Assembly: GCA_016892645.1 (NCBI GenBank)
Contig: JAFEMX010000003.1
Coordinates: 62,001-126,000 of the forward strand
Reading direction: 5' to 3'
Origin: Micrococcaceae bacterium RIT 802
Lineage (GTDB): Bacteria; Actinomycetota; Actinomycetes; Actinomycetales; Micrococcaceae
DNA length: 64,000 bases
A program made the translations under genes and the position numbers. This document shows positions 35,572 through 42,517 of the stretch, in pieces (the first letter of the stretch is position 1; every line of letters starts with the position of its first letter). Under the pieces are notes generated by a model, which made no database searches, was not told where the DNA came from, and saw only the letters and a list, made by a program, of their open reading frames with translations.

Positions 35572-37098
35572 TCAGCCTTTCGTTGGCGCGGTGGGTTCGT
35601 CGGCGTCGAGCGTGATGAGGGCCAGGAACATGGCGTCGGTCGAGTGCACGTGGGGCCAGAGTTGGACGGTGGTGCCGCCGGAGGCGTGGGCCGTGCCCGC
35701 GATGCCGCCATCGAGGGCCACGGCGTTGACCGTCGCCGCCGTGTCGAGCAGGCGGGACCCCGGGCTACGCCGCAGCGCATCGTCGAGGACGGCCAGCGTT
35801 TCCGCCGGGTGCGGGGAGCAGGTGGCGTACGCCAGCACGCCGCCGGGGCGCAGGGCCTTCAGGGCGGCGTCGAGCAGTTCGCCCTGCAGCGTGGTGAGCC
35901 CGGCGATGTCCGCGGGGCTTTTGCGCCAGCGGGACTCCGGACGCCGGCGCAGCGCCCCCAGCCCGCTGCAGGGCGCGTCCACGATGATGCGGTCGAACCG
36001 CTGGTCGGCGGGGATGTCCACGTAGCGGCGCCCATCGCCGACGACGACGTTCCAGGCGTCGTGGTCCACGGGGCGCAGTGCCTTGCGGACGAGTTCGGCG
36101 CGGTGTTCCGCCGGTTCGTTGGCGGTGACCTCGGCGCCGCGTTCGGCGGCGAGGGCGGCCAGGAGTGCCGCCTTGCCTCCGGGCCCGGCGCAGAGATCCA
36201 GCCAGTCGGAGTCCCGTCCCTCGATGGCCACCGCGGCCAGGGCGCGGGCGAGCAGCTGCGAGCCGGCATCCTGCACGCGGGTCGTGCCGCGGTGGATGGA
36301 GGAGAGCCGGGAGAGGTCACCGCCGGCGTAGTAGGCCGAATCGGGGACCAGGGTGCCGGGTGTGGCGCCGAGGTCGAGCGCCTCGTCCAGGGATCCGATG
36401 CCGGGCAGGGCGACGAGGTTGACCACCGGCGCCAGGTTGTCCGCCTCCAGGAGCGCGGCGATGTCATCCGCCGTGCGCCCGTGGGCGACCAGCGCCTGCC
36501 GCATGGCACGGACGACCCATTCCGGATGGCTGTGTTCCAGCGCGAGGCGGGCCACGGGGTCCTCGACATCCTCGAGCAGTTCCGCGATCCACGACGCGGC
36601 ATCCTGGCGGGCGACCTTGCGCAGCACGGCGTTGACGAGCCCCGAGGGTCCCGCGCCGATGACGGCGCGGGTGAGGCCGACGGTTTCGTCCAGTGCCGCG
36701 TGGTGGGGGACGCGCATGGCGAGCAGTTGGTGGGCGCCCAGGCGGAGCGCGTCGAGGATGGCGGGGTCCAGCTTGTCCAGCGGGCGGTCCACGCACCGGG
36801 CGAGGATGGCGTCATACAGGCCGCGGCCGCGCAGCGCCCCGTAGGCCAGCTCGGTGGCGAATCCGGCGTCGCGCCCGCTCAATCCATGGTCCCGGAGCCG
36901 GCCGGGAAGGACGAGGTTGGCGTAGGCGTCCTGCTCGACGACGGCGCGCAGCACCTCGTAGGCGGCCAGCCGGGCCGGGTCGGCGATGCGGCGGCGCTGG
37001 GAGGGGGCTGCGGTGCTGAAGTGGCGGTTGCCGGTGCCGCCGCGGTTGCGTTGGCGCCCGGCGTCGTTGCGGCGTTCGCGTCGTGGTTCGTTGCTCAT
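35572..37098 (-). CDS. rsmB: 16S rRNA (cytosine-967-C5) methyltransferase
   Basis: A 508-residue RNA methyltransferase. After a basic, Arg-rich N-terminal tail comes a NusB-like RNA-binding domain (about residues 38-170, with ARLAAYEVLRAVVEQDAYANL). Then comes the SAM-dependent domain with DLCAGPGGKAALLA. The two catalytic Cys motifs are VDAPCSGLGALRRRPESRW and YATCSPHPAE. It modifies 16S rRNA. The ATG overlaps the fmt stop (ATGA). Confidence 0.95.
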   Translation of the reverse strand: MSNEPRRERRNDAGRQRNRGGTGNRHFSTAAPSQRRRIADPARLAAYEVLRAVVEQDAYANLVLPGRLRDHGLSGRDAGFATELAYGALRGRGLYDAILARCVDRPLDKLDPAILDALRLGAHQLLAMRVPHHAALDETVGLTRAVIGAGPSGLVNAVLRKVARQDAASWIAELLEDVEDPVARLALEHSHPEWVVRAMRQALVAHGRTADDIAALLEADNLAPVVNLVALPGIGSLDEALDLGATPGTLVPDSAYYAGGDLSRLSSIHRGTTRVQDAGSQLLARALAAVAIEGRDSDWLDLCAGPGGKAALLAALAAERGAEVTANEPAEHRAELVRKALRPVDHDAWNVVVGDGRRYVDIPADQRFDRIIVDAPCSGLGALRRRPESRWRKSPADIAGLTTLQGELLDAALKALRPGGVLAYATCSPHPAETLAVLDDALRRSPGSRLLDTAATVNAVALDGGIAGTAHASGGTTVQLWPHVHSTDAMFLALITLDADEPTAPTKG

Positions 37099-38039
37099 GC
37101 GAAGGAGACCTGCTTCCCGGTGTCGGTGGTTCCGGCGCCCAGCCCGCGGGCCCAATCGGCCGCGGACATCATCTTCTTGCCCGGTGGCTGGACCTGCCCG
37201 AGCTCCACGGCATGGGACCCGGTGCCCACCAGGACCTGGGGTGTGCGGCCGGGAACGAACCGGACGACGCCGGGGGCCAGGTCGGCCACGTCGGGCCGGG
37301 GGGTGACGGGGCCGAGTTTGAACCGTTGCCCGTCCAGTTCCGTCCACGGCCCGGGTTCGGGCGTGGTGCCGTTGATGCGGCGGCGTACCGCCAGCGCCGG
37401 CTGGCTCCAGGAGATGTGGCCGTCCTCGAGCGCCAATTTGGGGGCCAGGCTCACGTCGCCGGTCTGTGGAACGGGCTCGAGTGCGCCGGCGTCGATCCCG
37501 TACAGCGTTTGGGACAGCAGGACGGCGCCGCTGTGGGCGAGCCGCTCGAGCAGGACGCCGGCGGTGTCGTCCGGGGCGACGTCCTCGGTCAGCGTGCCGT
37601 ACACGGGCCCGGTATCCAGGCCCCTTTCGAGCCGGAAGGTCACCGCGCCGGTGACATCGTCACCGTGGATGATCGCGTGTTGGACCGGTGCCGCCCCGCG
37701 CCAGGCGGGCAGCAGCGAGAAGTGCAGGTTGACCCATCCATGCCGCGGCACCTCGAGCGCCTCGGCGGGGATGAGTCCCCCATAGGCGACGATGGCGGCG
37801 ACGTCGGCGTCCGTGGCGGCGATGTCCGCGACGGCTGCTGCATCGATCCGGTTGGCCTTGATGACCGGCAGGCCGAGCTCCGCGGCACGGGTGGCCACCG
37901 GCGACGGGGTCAGGATGCGCTTGCGGCCCTGGGGCGCATCCTCGCGGGTCAGCACGGCCACGACGTCCAGGCCGTCGGCCACGAGGCGATCGAGGGAGGG
38001 CACTGCCACGCCGGGGGTACCCGCGAACAGGACCCTCAT
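37095..38039 (-). CDS. fmt: Methionyl-tRNA formyltransferase
   Basis: A 314-residue enzyme that formylates Met-tRNAfMet for initiation. It starts MRVLFAGTPGVAVPSL. The formyl-folate site WVNLHFSLLPAWRGAAPVQ with its conserved His is present, followed by a GAVTFRLERGLDTGPV segment. The C-terminal beta-barrel tRNA-binding domain starts near residue 208. Its ATG overlaps the def stop and its TGA overlaps the rsmB start, both as ATGA. Confidence 0.96.
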   Translation of the reverse strand: MRVLFAGTPGVAVPSLDRLVADGLDVVAVLTREDAPQGRKRILTPSPVATRAAELGLPVIKANRIDAAAVADIAATDADVAAIVAYGGLIPAEALEVPRHGWVNLHFSLLPAWRGAAPVQHAIIHGDDVTGAVTFRLERGLDTGPVYGTLTEDVAPDDTAGVLLERLAHSGAVLLSQTLYGIDAGALEPVPQTGDVSLAPKLALEDGHISWSQPALAVRRRINGTTPEPGPWTELDGQRFKLGPVTPRPDVADLAPGVVRFVPGRTPQVLVGTGSHAVELGQVQPPGKKMMSAADWARGLGAGTTDTGKQVSFA

Positions 38040-38605
38040 CGGCCGGCTCCGAACGTGCCGCCGAAGCTCGATCCCACGGACGGGGCCCGGTCGCTGCGGA
38101 TCCGGTCGGCCACGTCGTTGTAGCGGGCGGCGCGGAGCTTCCCCCACGCGTCCTTCTTGTCCGCCCCCCGGAGCCGGTCGATGTACAGGCGTCCGTCCAG
38201 GTGGTCGGTTTCGTGTTGCAGGCACCGTGCGAGCATGCCCTCGCCCTCGACGACGACGGGGGTTCCGGAGGCGTCGCACCCGGTGACCCGGGACCAGCTG
38301 CCGCGCGGCAGGCGGTATCCCAGCCCGGGGACCGAGAGGCAGCCTTCGGATGAGCCCTGGTCCTGCGTTCCGCCGATTTCCAGGACGGGGTTGACGACGT
38401 GTCCGTCATATCCGTCGACCCGGTAGGTGAAGACGCGGAGACCGACGCCCACCTGCGGTGCGGCCAGGCCGGCTCCGTCGACGGCGTCCATGGTCTCGGT
38501 CATGTCCTGAACGAGTCGGGCCAGTTCCGGCCCGAAGGTCGTCACCTCCGCGGCGGGGGTGCGCAACACGGGGTCGCCCACGATGCGGATTTCCAGAATC
38601 GTCAT
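38036..38605 (-). CDS. def: Peptide deformylase
   Basis: A 189-residue metalloenzyme that removes the N-formyl group from new proteins. The three motifs are GAGLAAPQVG (residues 44-53), EGCLSVP with Cys89, and HETDHLDG with His131, Glu132 and His135. The metal is probably iron, held by the Cys and two His. CAGGAG lies 9 nt before the ATG. It is first in the def-fmt-rsmB-rpe run; def and fmt are functionally paired, since one undoes the mark placed by the other. Confidence 0.96.
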   Translation of the reverse strand: MTILEIRIVGDPVLRTPAAEVTTFGPELARLVQDMTETMDAVDGAGLAAPQVGVGLRVFTYRVDGYDGHVVNPVLEIGGTQDQGSSEGCLSVPGLGYRLPRGSWSRVTGCDASGTPVVVEGEGMLARCLQHETDHLDGRLYIDRLRGADKKDAWGKLRAARYNDVADRIRSDRAPSVGSSFGGTFGAGR

Positions 38606-38694
38606 GACTTCATGCTCCTGACGCCGAGTGCCCGGCAATGTGCTGTGGAAAGTCGCTCGGGCCCCCTGGGGGCCGGCCCGATGCGCCTCCCAGT

Positions 38695-39540
38695 CTACGG
38701 GGCCGGTGGCGGGCCCACGGGACGGAGGGGCGCCCCTGCCTCGGCGACCTTCATGCCCGATTCCCAGACGCGCCGCAGGGCAAAGAACCTGCTCCAGTAG
38801 GCGGGCAGGACCTCGGGCGCGGCCATCAGCGTGCGCACCTCGGTCTCGCCCACCGCGACGCCGAGCAGCATCGGGTCCTCGCCGTGCGGCCACGGTTCCC
38901 AGGTGCCTGCCGCCGCATCTACGACCACTTCCTCGGCCTTGTACCCTGCGGCCAGCTGCATGACGACCTTCGGGTCCAGGGCCTTGACGCGCCCGTCCCG
39001 GTCGGTGCCCTTGGTCTTGTAGTCGATGAGGCACAGCCGCCCACCGATGCGGGCCACCAGGTCAAGGGTCCCGGCATAGCCGACGGTGTGGTTCCAGATG
39101 GTGACCTCCGCCGCGATGGGCTCGACCCGGTATTGGTCCCACCAGTCGTCGAAGCGGGAGGCGAATCCGCCTTCGTCCTTCGCCAGCAGGGCCTCACGTG
39201 CTTCGGCCGCGGTGTGGGGGCGGCCCAGGGCACGCAGGGCCACCTGTTCGCAGTAGGTGTGGACCCGGTCCCCCCGTTCGGCCGCGGAATTGCGGTACAC
39301 CTCGGCGGCGCTGGAGGCATCGCGGGCGACGGTGCGCAGCTTGGCGGCGTTCCCGACGGCAGCGGGCAGGCGGTCGTCCTGGGTGACGGCGGTGGCGGCC
39401 ATGTGCCCGATCCAACCGTCCAGGGACATGGACGCCTGGCCGATCACCGTGGTGATCGAGGGAACCTCAGGCAGGCCGCCGATCTTGCGGGAGTACATGC
39501 GGCCGTACGCCGTCTGGTGGGCCAGGGCAGGTGAAGTCAT
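38695..39540 (-). CDS. PD-(D/E)XK nuclease-fold protein of unknown role
   Basis: A 281-residue protein with a RecB/Cas4-like PD-(D/E)XK core. A Glu at 145 (AAEVTIW) precedes GYAGTLDLVA with Asp160 and LCLIDYKTKG with Asp173 and Lys175, the expected catalytic set. The region before residue 120 is helical, and no helicase, Cys cluster or DNA-binding domain is visible. It may act as a nuclease, but no partner such as addAB or cas genes is near. It lies 89 nt upstream of def, perhaps in the same transcript. Confidence 0.7.
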   Translation of the reverse strand: MTSPALAHQTAYGRMYSRKIGGLPEVPSITTVIGQASMSLDGWIGHMAATAVTQDDRLPAAVGNAAKLRTVARDASSAAEVYRNSAAERGDRVHTYCEQVALRALGRPHTAAEAREALLAKDEGGFASRFDDWWDQYRVEPIAAEVTIWNHTVGYAGTLDLVARIGGRLCLIDYKTKGTDRDGRVKALDPKVVMQLAAGYKAEEVVVDAAAGTWEPWPHGEDPMLLGVAVGETEVRTLMAAPEVLPAYWSRFFALRRVWESGMKVAEAGAPLRPVGPPPAP

Positions 39541-39662
39541 GACCACGATTCTGGCATGCCCGCCCGACGGGTTGCGCACCGCCGTCGTGCCCTGTGGTCG
39601 CGCCTAGTCGAAGGGCGATTTCCCTGGAAGAGCGCGGGACACGCTCCGACGGGCACGTCGAT

Positions 39663-39690
39663 TTGGAACTTCGGGGAAACGTCGTATAGA
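39663..39690 (+). promoter_or_regulatory. Promoter of the tRNA cluster
   Basis: TTGGAA (39663-39668), a 16-bp spacer and TATAGA (39685-39690), about 70 bp before the first tRNA. A T-rich run follows the -10 box. Confidence 0.6.
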
Positions 39691-39759
39691 GTTTTTACTC
39701 GTTGGAACGCAGCGGAACGGCAGCTCGAAAAGGGCCGGGACGGTGCCGGAAATCAACAT

Positions 39760-39833
39760 GCGGACATAGCTCAGCTGGCTAGAGCGCCACCTTGCCAAGG
39801 TGGAGGTCGCGAGTTCGAATCTCGTTGTCCGCT
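39760..39833 (+). tRNA. tRNA-Gly (GCC), copy 1
   Basis: A full cloverleaf: 7-bp acceptor (GCGGACA/TGTCCGC), anticodon loop TTGCCAA with GCC, and T arm GAGTTCGAATCTC. CCA is not encoded. Identical to the copy at 40102-40175. Confidence 0.95.
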
Positions 39834-39896
39834 CGCAAGTCACTGTAATGGCCGATTCATCGGCCAAGCCGGAGTTGGGAAACCAATTCGGGTCAC

Positions 39897-39967
39897 GGTG
39901 GGGTGGCCGAGTGGCTAGGCAGCGGCCTGCAAAGCCGTATACGCGGGTTCGAATCCCGTCCCCACCT
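39897..39967 (+). tRNA. tRNA-Cys (GCA)
   Basis: Acceptor GGTGGGG/CCCCACC, anticodon loop CTGCAAA with GCA, and T arm GGGTTCGAATCCC. CCA is not encoded. Confidence 0.94.
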
Positions 39968-39995
39968 CGCATACGGTAATGTTGCACCCTGAAGA

Positions 39996-40067
39996 GGGCG
40001 ATTGGCGCAGCGGTAGCGCGCTTCCCTGACACGGAAGAGGTCACTGGTTCGAACCCAGTATCGCCCA
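39996..40067 (+). tRNA. tRNA-Val (GAC)
   Basis: Acceptor GGGCGAT/ATCGCCC, anticodon loop CTGACAC with GAC, and T arm CTGGTTCGAACCCAG. CCA is not encoded. A terminator follows 9 nt later. Confidence 0.94.
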
Positions 40068-40076
40068 CTGAAAAGG

Positions 40077-40099
40077 CTCCGCCACGGCGGAGTTTTTTT
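40077..40099 (+). terminator. Intrinsic terminator after tRNA-Val
   Basis: CTCCGCC-AC-GGCGGAG followed by seven T residues, the clearest U-tract terminator in the window. It separates the Gly-Cys-Val tRNAs from the second tRNA-Gly, yet only 2 nt separate the T run from that tRNA. Confidence 0.85.
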
Positions 40100-40101
40100 A
40101 T

Positions 40102-40175
40102 GCGGACATAGCTCAGCTGGCTAGAGCGCCACCTTGCCAAGGTGGAGGTCGCGAGTTCGAATCTCGTTGTCCGCT
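40102..40175 (+). tRNA. tRNA-Gly (GCC), copy 2
   Basis: Identical over all 74 nt to the copy at 39760. It starts directly after the terminator of the preceding tRNA unit. No obvious promoter lies between, so it may depend on readthrough. Confidence 0.95.
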
Positions 40176-40179
40176 CCGC

Positions 40180-40212
40180 AACCGCCGGTGGCCCCTGGGG
40201 CCCCGGCGGTTT
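40180..40212 (+). terminator. Terminator after the tRNA cluster
   Basis: AACCGCCGG and CCGGCGGTT form a 9-bp stem with an inner GCCCC/GGGGC pairing, followed by TTATG. Confidence 0.7.
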
Positions 40213-40393
40213 ATGCTTCCCCGCGGGCATCCCCACGCCGGTTGCGACGCCTTGAGCCAGCCGATGTCCCTCCTCATTTCGCCGATGGCGCAGAAGTTTT
40301 TCCCGTCAAACCCTCGAATTTGCCGGGCCCGCCTATCTAGGATGGTGTCTAGATGGAGGCGCCTTTGGCCTCCCGGACGAAAGGAGGTGTCAC

Positions 40394-40621
40394 TTGGCTC
40401 TTTTTGACGAGCTCAAGGGCAAGGTCGGGGAATTCAAGGACAAGGCCGCTGACATGGCCGAGGGTGGAGCCGAAAAGCTCCGCGGTGCGGTAGATGGCGT
40501 CGGCAACTTCGTCGACGAAAAGACCGATGGCAAGTACTCCAGCCAGGTGAATCACCTGCAAGAATCTGCCAACGGGCTGCTCGACAAGGCCGGCGGCAAC
40601 GATACCGCCCCACCCGCCTAG
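40394..40621 (+). CDS. Small MT0933/Rv0909-like antitoxin-family protein
   Basis: A 75-residue, highly charged helical protein (FDELKGKVGEFKDKAADMAE...) resembling the MT0933 antitoxin family of Actinobacteria. It starts with TTG, 6 nt after a perfect AAGGAGG at 40381-40387. The sequence is rich in Lys, Asp and Ala, like CsbD-type stress proteins, which is the main alternative. No toxin gene is adjacent, so an antitoxin role is doubtful. It sits alone between the tRNA cluster and a convergent monooxygenase gene. Confidence 0.75.
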   Translation: MALFDELKGKVGEFKDKAADMAEGGAEKLRGAVDGVGNFVDEKTDGKYSSQVNHLQESANGLLDKAGGNDTAPPA

Positions 40622-40892
40622 GATTTCCCAGCGCCCCAGAGGCGCCCGCCCTGCCCACGAGCACGGCAAACATGGTGCCGGTACCGTCGAGAGACGGGAC
40701 CGGCACCGTGCTGTGTGGGGCCGTACGTCATTTCGCTGAACACCGGCCGTGATCCGGCCTGCGGGTCAACGCGGCCGGGCTTCGCGTGCTGGCAGAATCG
40801 ACATCGGCCGAAGCCGAAGCCCGTGCCGCGAGGCGGTTCCCCGCGTTTTCCCGCCACGGCGGCGATCGGCTTCAGGGCGCCGCCGCGGGGAA

Positions 40893-41996
40893 TCATTGGC
40901 CCACCAGGGGTCGGGACAACAGATGGTTGACGACATACGCGGCGTCCGCCCCCGCACCGCCGATCAGCATGGACCGGAACGAAGACTGGAACGATATCCC
41001 CGTGAAATAGAGTCCGGGTGCCGAGGGCACGCTGCCGCGCACCTCCATCGGCCATCCATCGTCACCGATGATGGGCAAATCTATCCAGCTGAAGTCGTGC
41101 TGGAACCCGGTGCACCAGATCACGGTGGCCACGTCCGCCACCTGGTCCTCGCCGAGGACCGGGAGGCCATCGCGGACACCGGTCAGCCGTTCGAGCACGC
41201 GTTCAACGCCCGCGCCCTCCAGGTCGGAATTGGTGACGCGGAGCAGAGGAGCACCGTGGCTACGCACGAAGCCCCGTGCCTTCCGCCCGATCGGGGTCCG
41301 CACCGACTGGATGTGCCCCCACACCTGCCACATGATGGGGAAGACGACCCGAAATCGACGGGATTCCGGGCGTATGGGTATCCGACCGGTGTTCCGGCCG
41401 CAGAGGACGGTTTCATGGGAGCGCACCACTTCGATGGCGATGTCCGCACCGGAGTGCGAGGCGCCGACGACGAGGACTTTTCCATCGCGCAACTGCCCGG
41501 GGTTGCGGTATTCGCTCGAATGGAGCTGGACGATCTGCGGATCGAGGTCCGCACCGACCGGCGGAAGGTGCGGGCTGCGGCCGAATGTACCCGTCGCGAT
41601 CACGACGTTTTTGGCCTCGTACCGGCCACCGGGAAGCTCCACCGCGTACCTTTGGCCGTTGCGGGAAAGCCGCCGCACGGGACTGTGGTGGCACACCGGC
41701 AGATCGAATGTCCTGGCGTAATTTTCCAGGTAATCGGCCACTTCGTCCTTGGTCGGATACGAGTGCGGATCCGCGGGAAAGGGAAGCCCCGGCAGGCCAT
41801 CGTATCCAGCCGGGCTGTAGAGCCGCAGCGAGTCCCAATGGCACCGCCAATTATCTCCGACGCGGTCGTTGGAGTCGACGATGATGAACCTCGCTCCCTG
41901 GCGTTTGAGATGGTATCCGGCAGCCAGTCCTGCCTGGCCCGCGCCGATCACGATGGCATCGAGGTGTTGGTTGGGATGTGCGGCGTCGGTGTTCAT
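40893..41996 (-). CDS. FAD/NAD(P)-dependent monooxygenase-like oxidoreductase (CzcO type)
   Basis: A 367-residue flavoprotein. The FAD Rossmann motif AIVIGAGQAGLAAGYHL starts near residue 14, and GDNWRCHWDSLRLYSP is the segment typical of CzcO/YdfC-like flavin monooxygenases. A second Rossmann motif VLVVGASHSGADIAIEV binds NAD(P)H. It probably hydroxylates or oxidises a small organic substrate, but which one is unknown. The ATG overlaps the stop of the SemiSWEET-like gene (ATGA), and a LuxR regulator lies upstream on the same strand. Confidence 0.85.
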   Translation of the reverse strand: MNTDAAHPNQHLDAIVIGAGQAGLAAGYHLKRQGARFIIVDSNDRVGDNWRCHWDSLRLYSPAGYDGLPGLPFPADPHSYPTKDEVADYLENYARTFDLPVCHHSPVRRLSRNGQRYAVELPGGRYEAKNVVIATGTFGRSPHLPPVGADLDPQIVQLHSSEYRNPGQLRDGKVLVVGASHSGADIAIEVVRSHETVLCGRNTGRIPIRPESRRFRVVFPIMWQVWGHIQSVRTPIGRKARGFVRSHGAPLLRVTNSDLEGAGVERVLERLTGVRDGLPVLGEDQVADVATVIWCTGFQHDFSWIDLPIIGDDGWPMEVRGSVPSAPGLYFTGISFQSSFRSMLIGGAGADAAYVVNHLLSRPLVGQ

Positions 41997-42376
41997 GACC
42001 TTCTCCTGGGTAGTGATGGGACTGATCGGCTCAGTGGTTGCGGTGACGGGGTGCCGTCCGAGGCCGGGGCCGTTACCGAATGCGCGCCCACGTGGGCATT
42101 CTCGCGCGCCGCAGAGCCCTCATAGCGCAGGTACCAGACCAGCATCAGCACCGTGGACACGAGGTAGAAGGAGTGCAGGACCCACACGGGGCCGGCCGGC
42201 AGACTGAACACGTAAACGGAATGCACCAGGTTTCCGACATTGGCCAGTGCGATGTTCCCGAGGCTGTACGAGGCCATGTTCTTGCTCCGACCTGCCTTGA
42301 CCAGCATGGGCAGCGTGCTGATGGCGAAGATCGCCGTCGACAGCGAGCCGGCCAGCAGGGGAAGGGTCAACTCCAC
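41993..42376 (-). CDS. SemiSWEET/PQ-loop-like small membrane transporter
   Basis: A 127-residue protein with three membrane helices over residues about 3-85 and a hydrophilic tail. The first helix ends STLPMLVKAGRSKNMASYSLG, close to the PQ-loop pattern of SemiSWEETs (with LP-M where PQ is usual). SemiSWEETs work as dimers and move sugars or small solutes. I chose the GTG at 42376, because GGGAGG lies 8 nt upstream; a GTG at 42385 is also possible. It is translationally coupled to the monooxygenase gene. Confidence 0.7.
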   Translation of the reverse strand: MELTLPLLAGSLSTAIFAISTLPMLVKAGRSKNMASYSLGNIALANVGNLVHSVYVFSLPAGPVWVLHSFYLVSTVLMLVWYLRYEGSAARENAHVGAHSVTAPASDGTPSPQPLSRSVPSLPRRRS

Positions 42377-42517
42377 CTCGTCCACCTCCCGCCCGCCTTG
42401 TCGATATCCCCAAGGTAGGCGGGGTGCGGCCACTGGCGCGTCGGGCGAATGGCCCATTCCTGCGCTCGCGCCATGGGTAGAACGATGCATCCCAGCGTGG
42501 GCGGCGGCCGTGGGCCG

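Noticed and set aside
38695-39540. Cas4 assignment for the nuclease-fold protein
   Set aside because: No C-terminal cysteine cluster and no CRISPR neighbourhood; only the generic PD-(D/E)XK core is supported.
39760-40175. Spaced repeats in the tRNA region as a possible CRISPR array
   Set aside because: The repeats are two whole tRNA-Gly genes with other tRNAs between; there is no regular repeat-spacer structure and no cas genes.
39604-40236. A 210-codon reverse frame across the tRNA cluster, with repeated TTRFELATSTLARWRSSQLSYVR
   Set aside because: It is the antisense translation of tRNA genes; the repeat in the protein comes from the two identical tRNA-Gly copies. This is a known false gene type.
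40618-41055. A 145-codon reverse frame beyond the monooxygenase gene
   Set aside because: It overlaps the end of a clear flavoprotein gene in another frame and has no domain.
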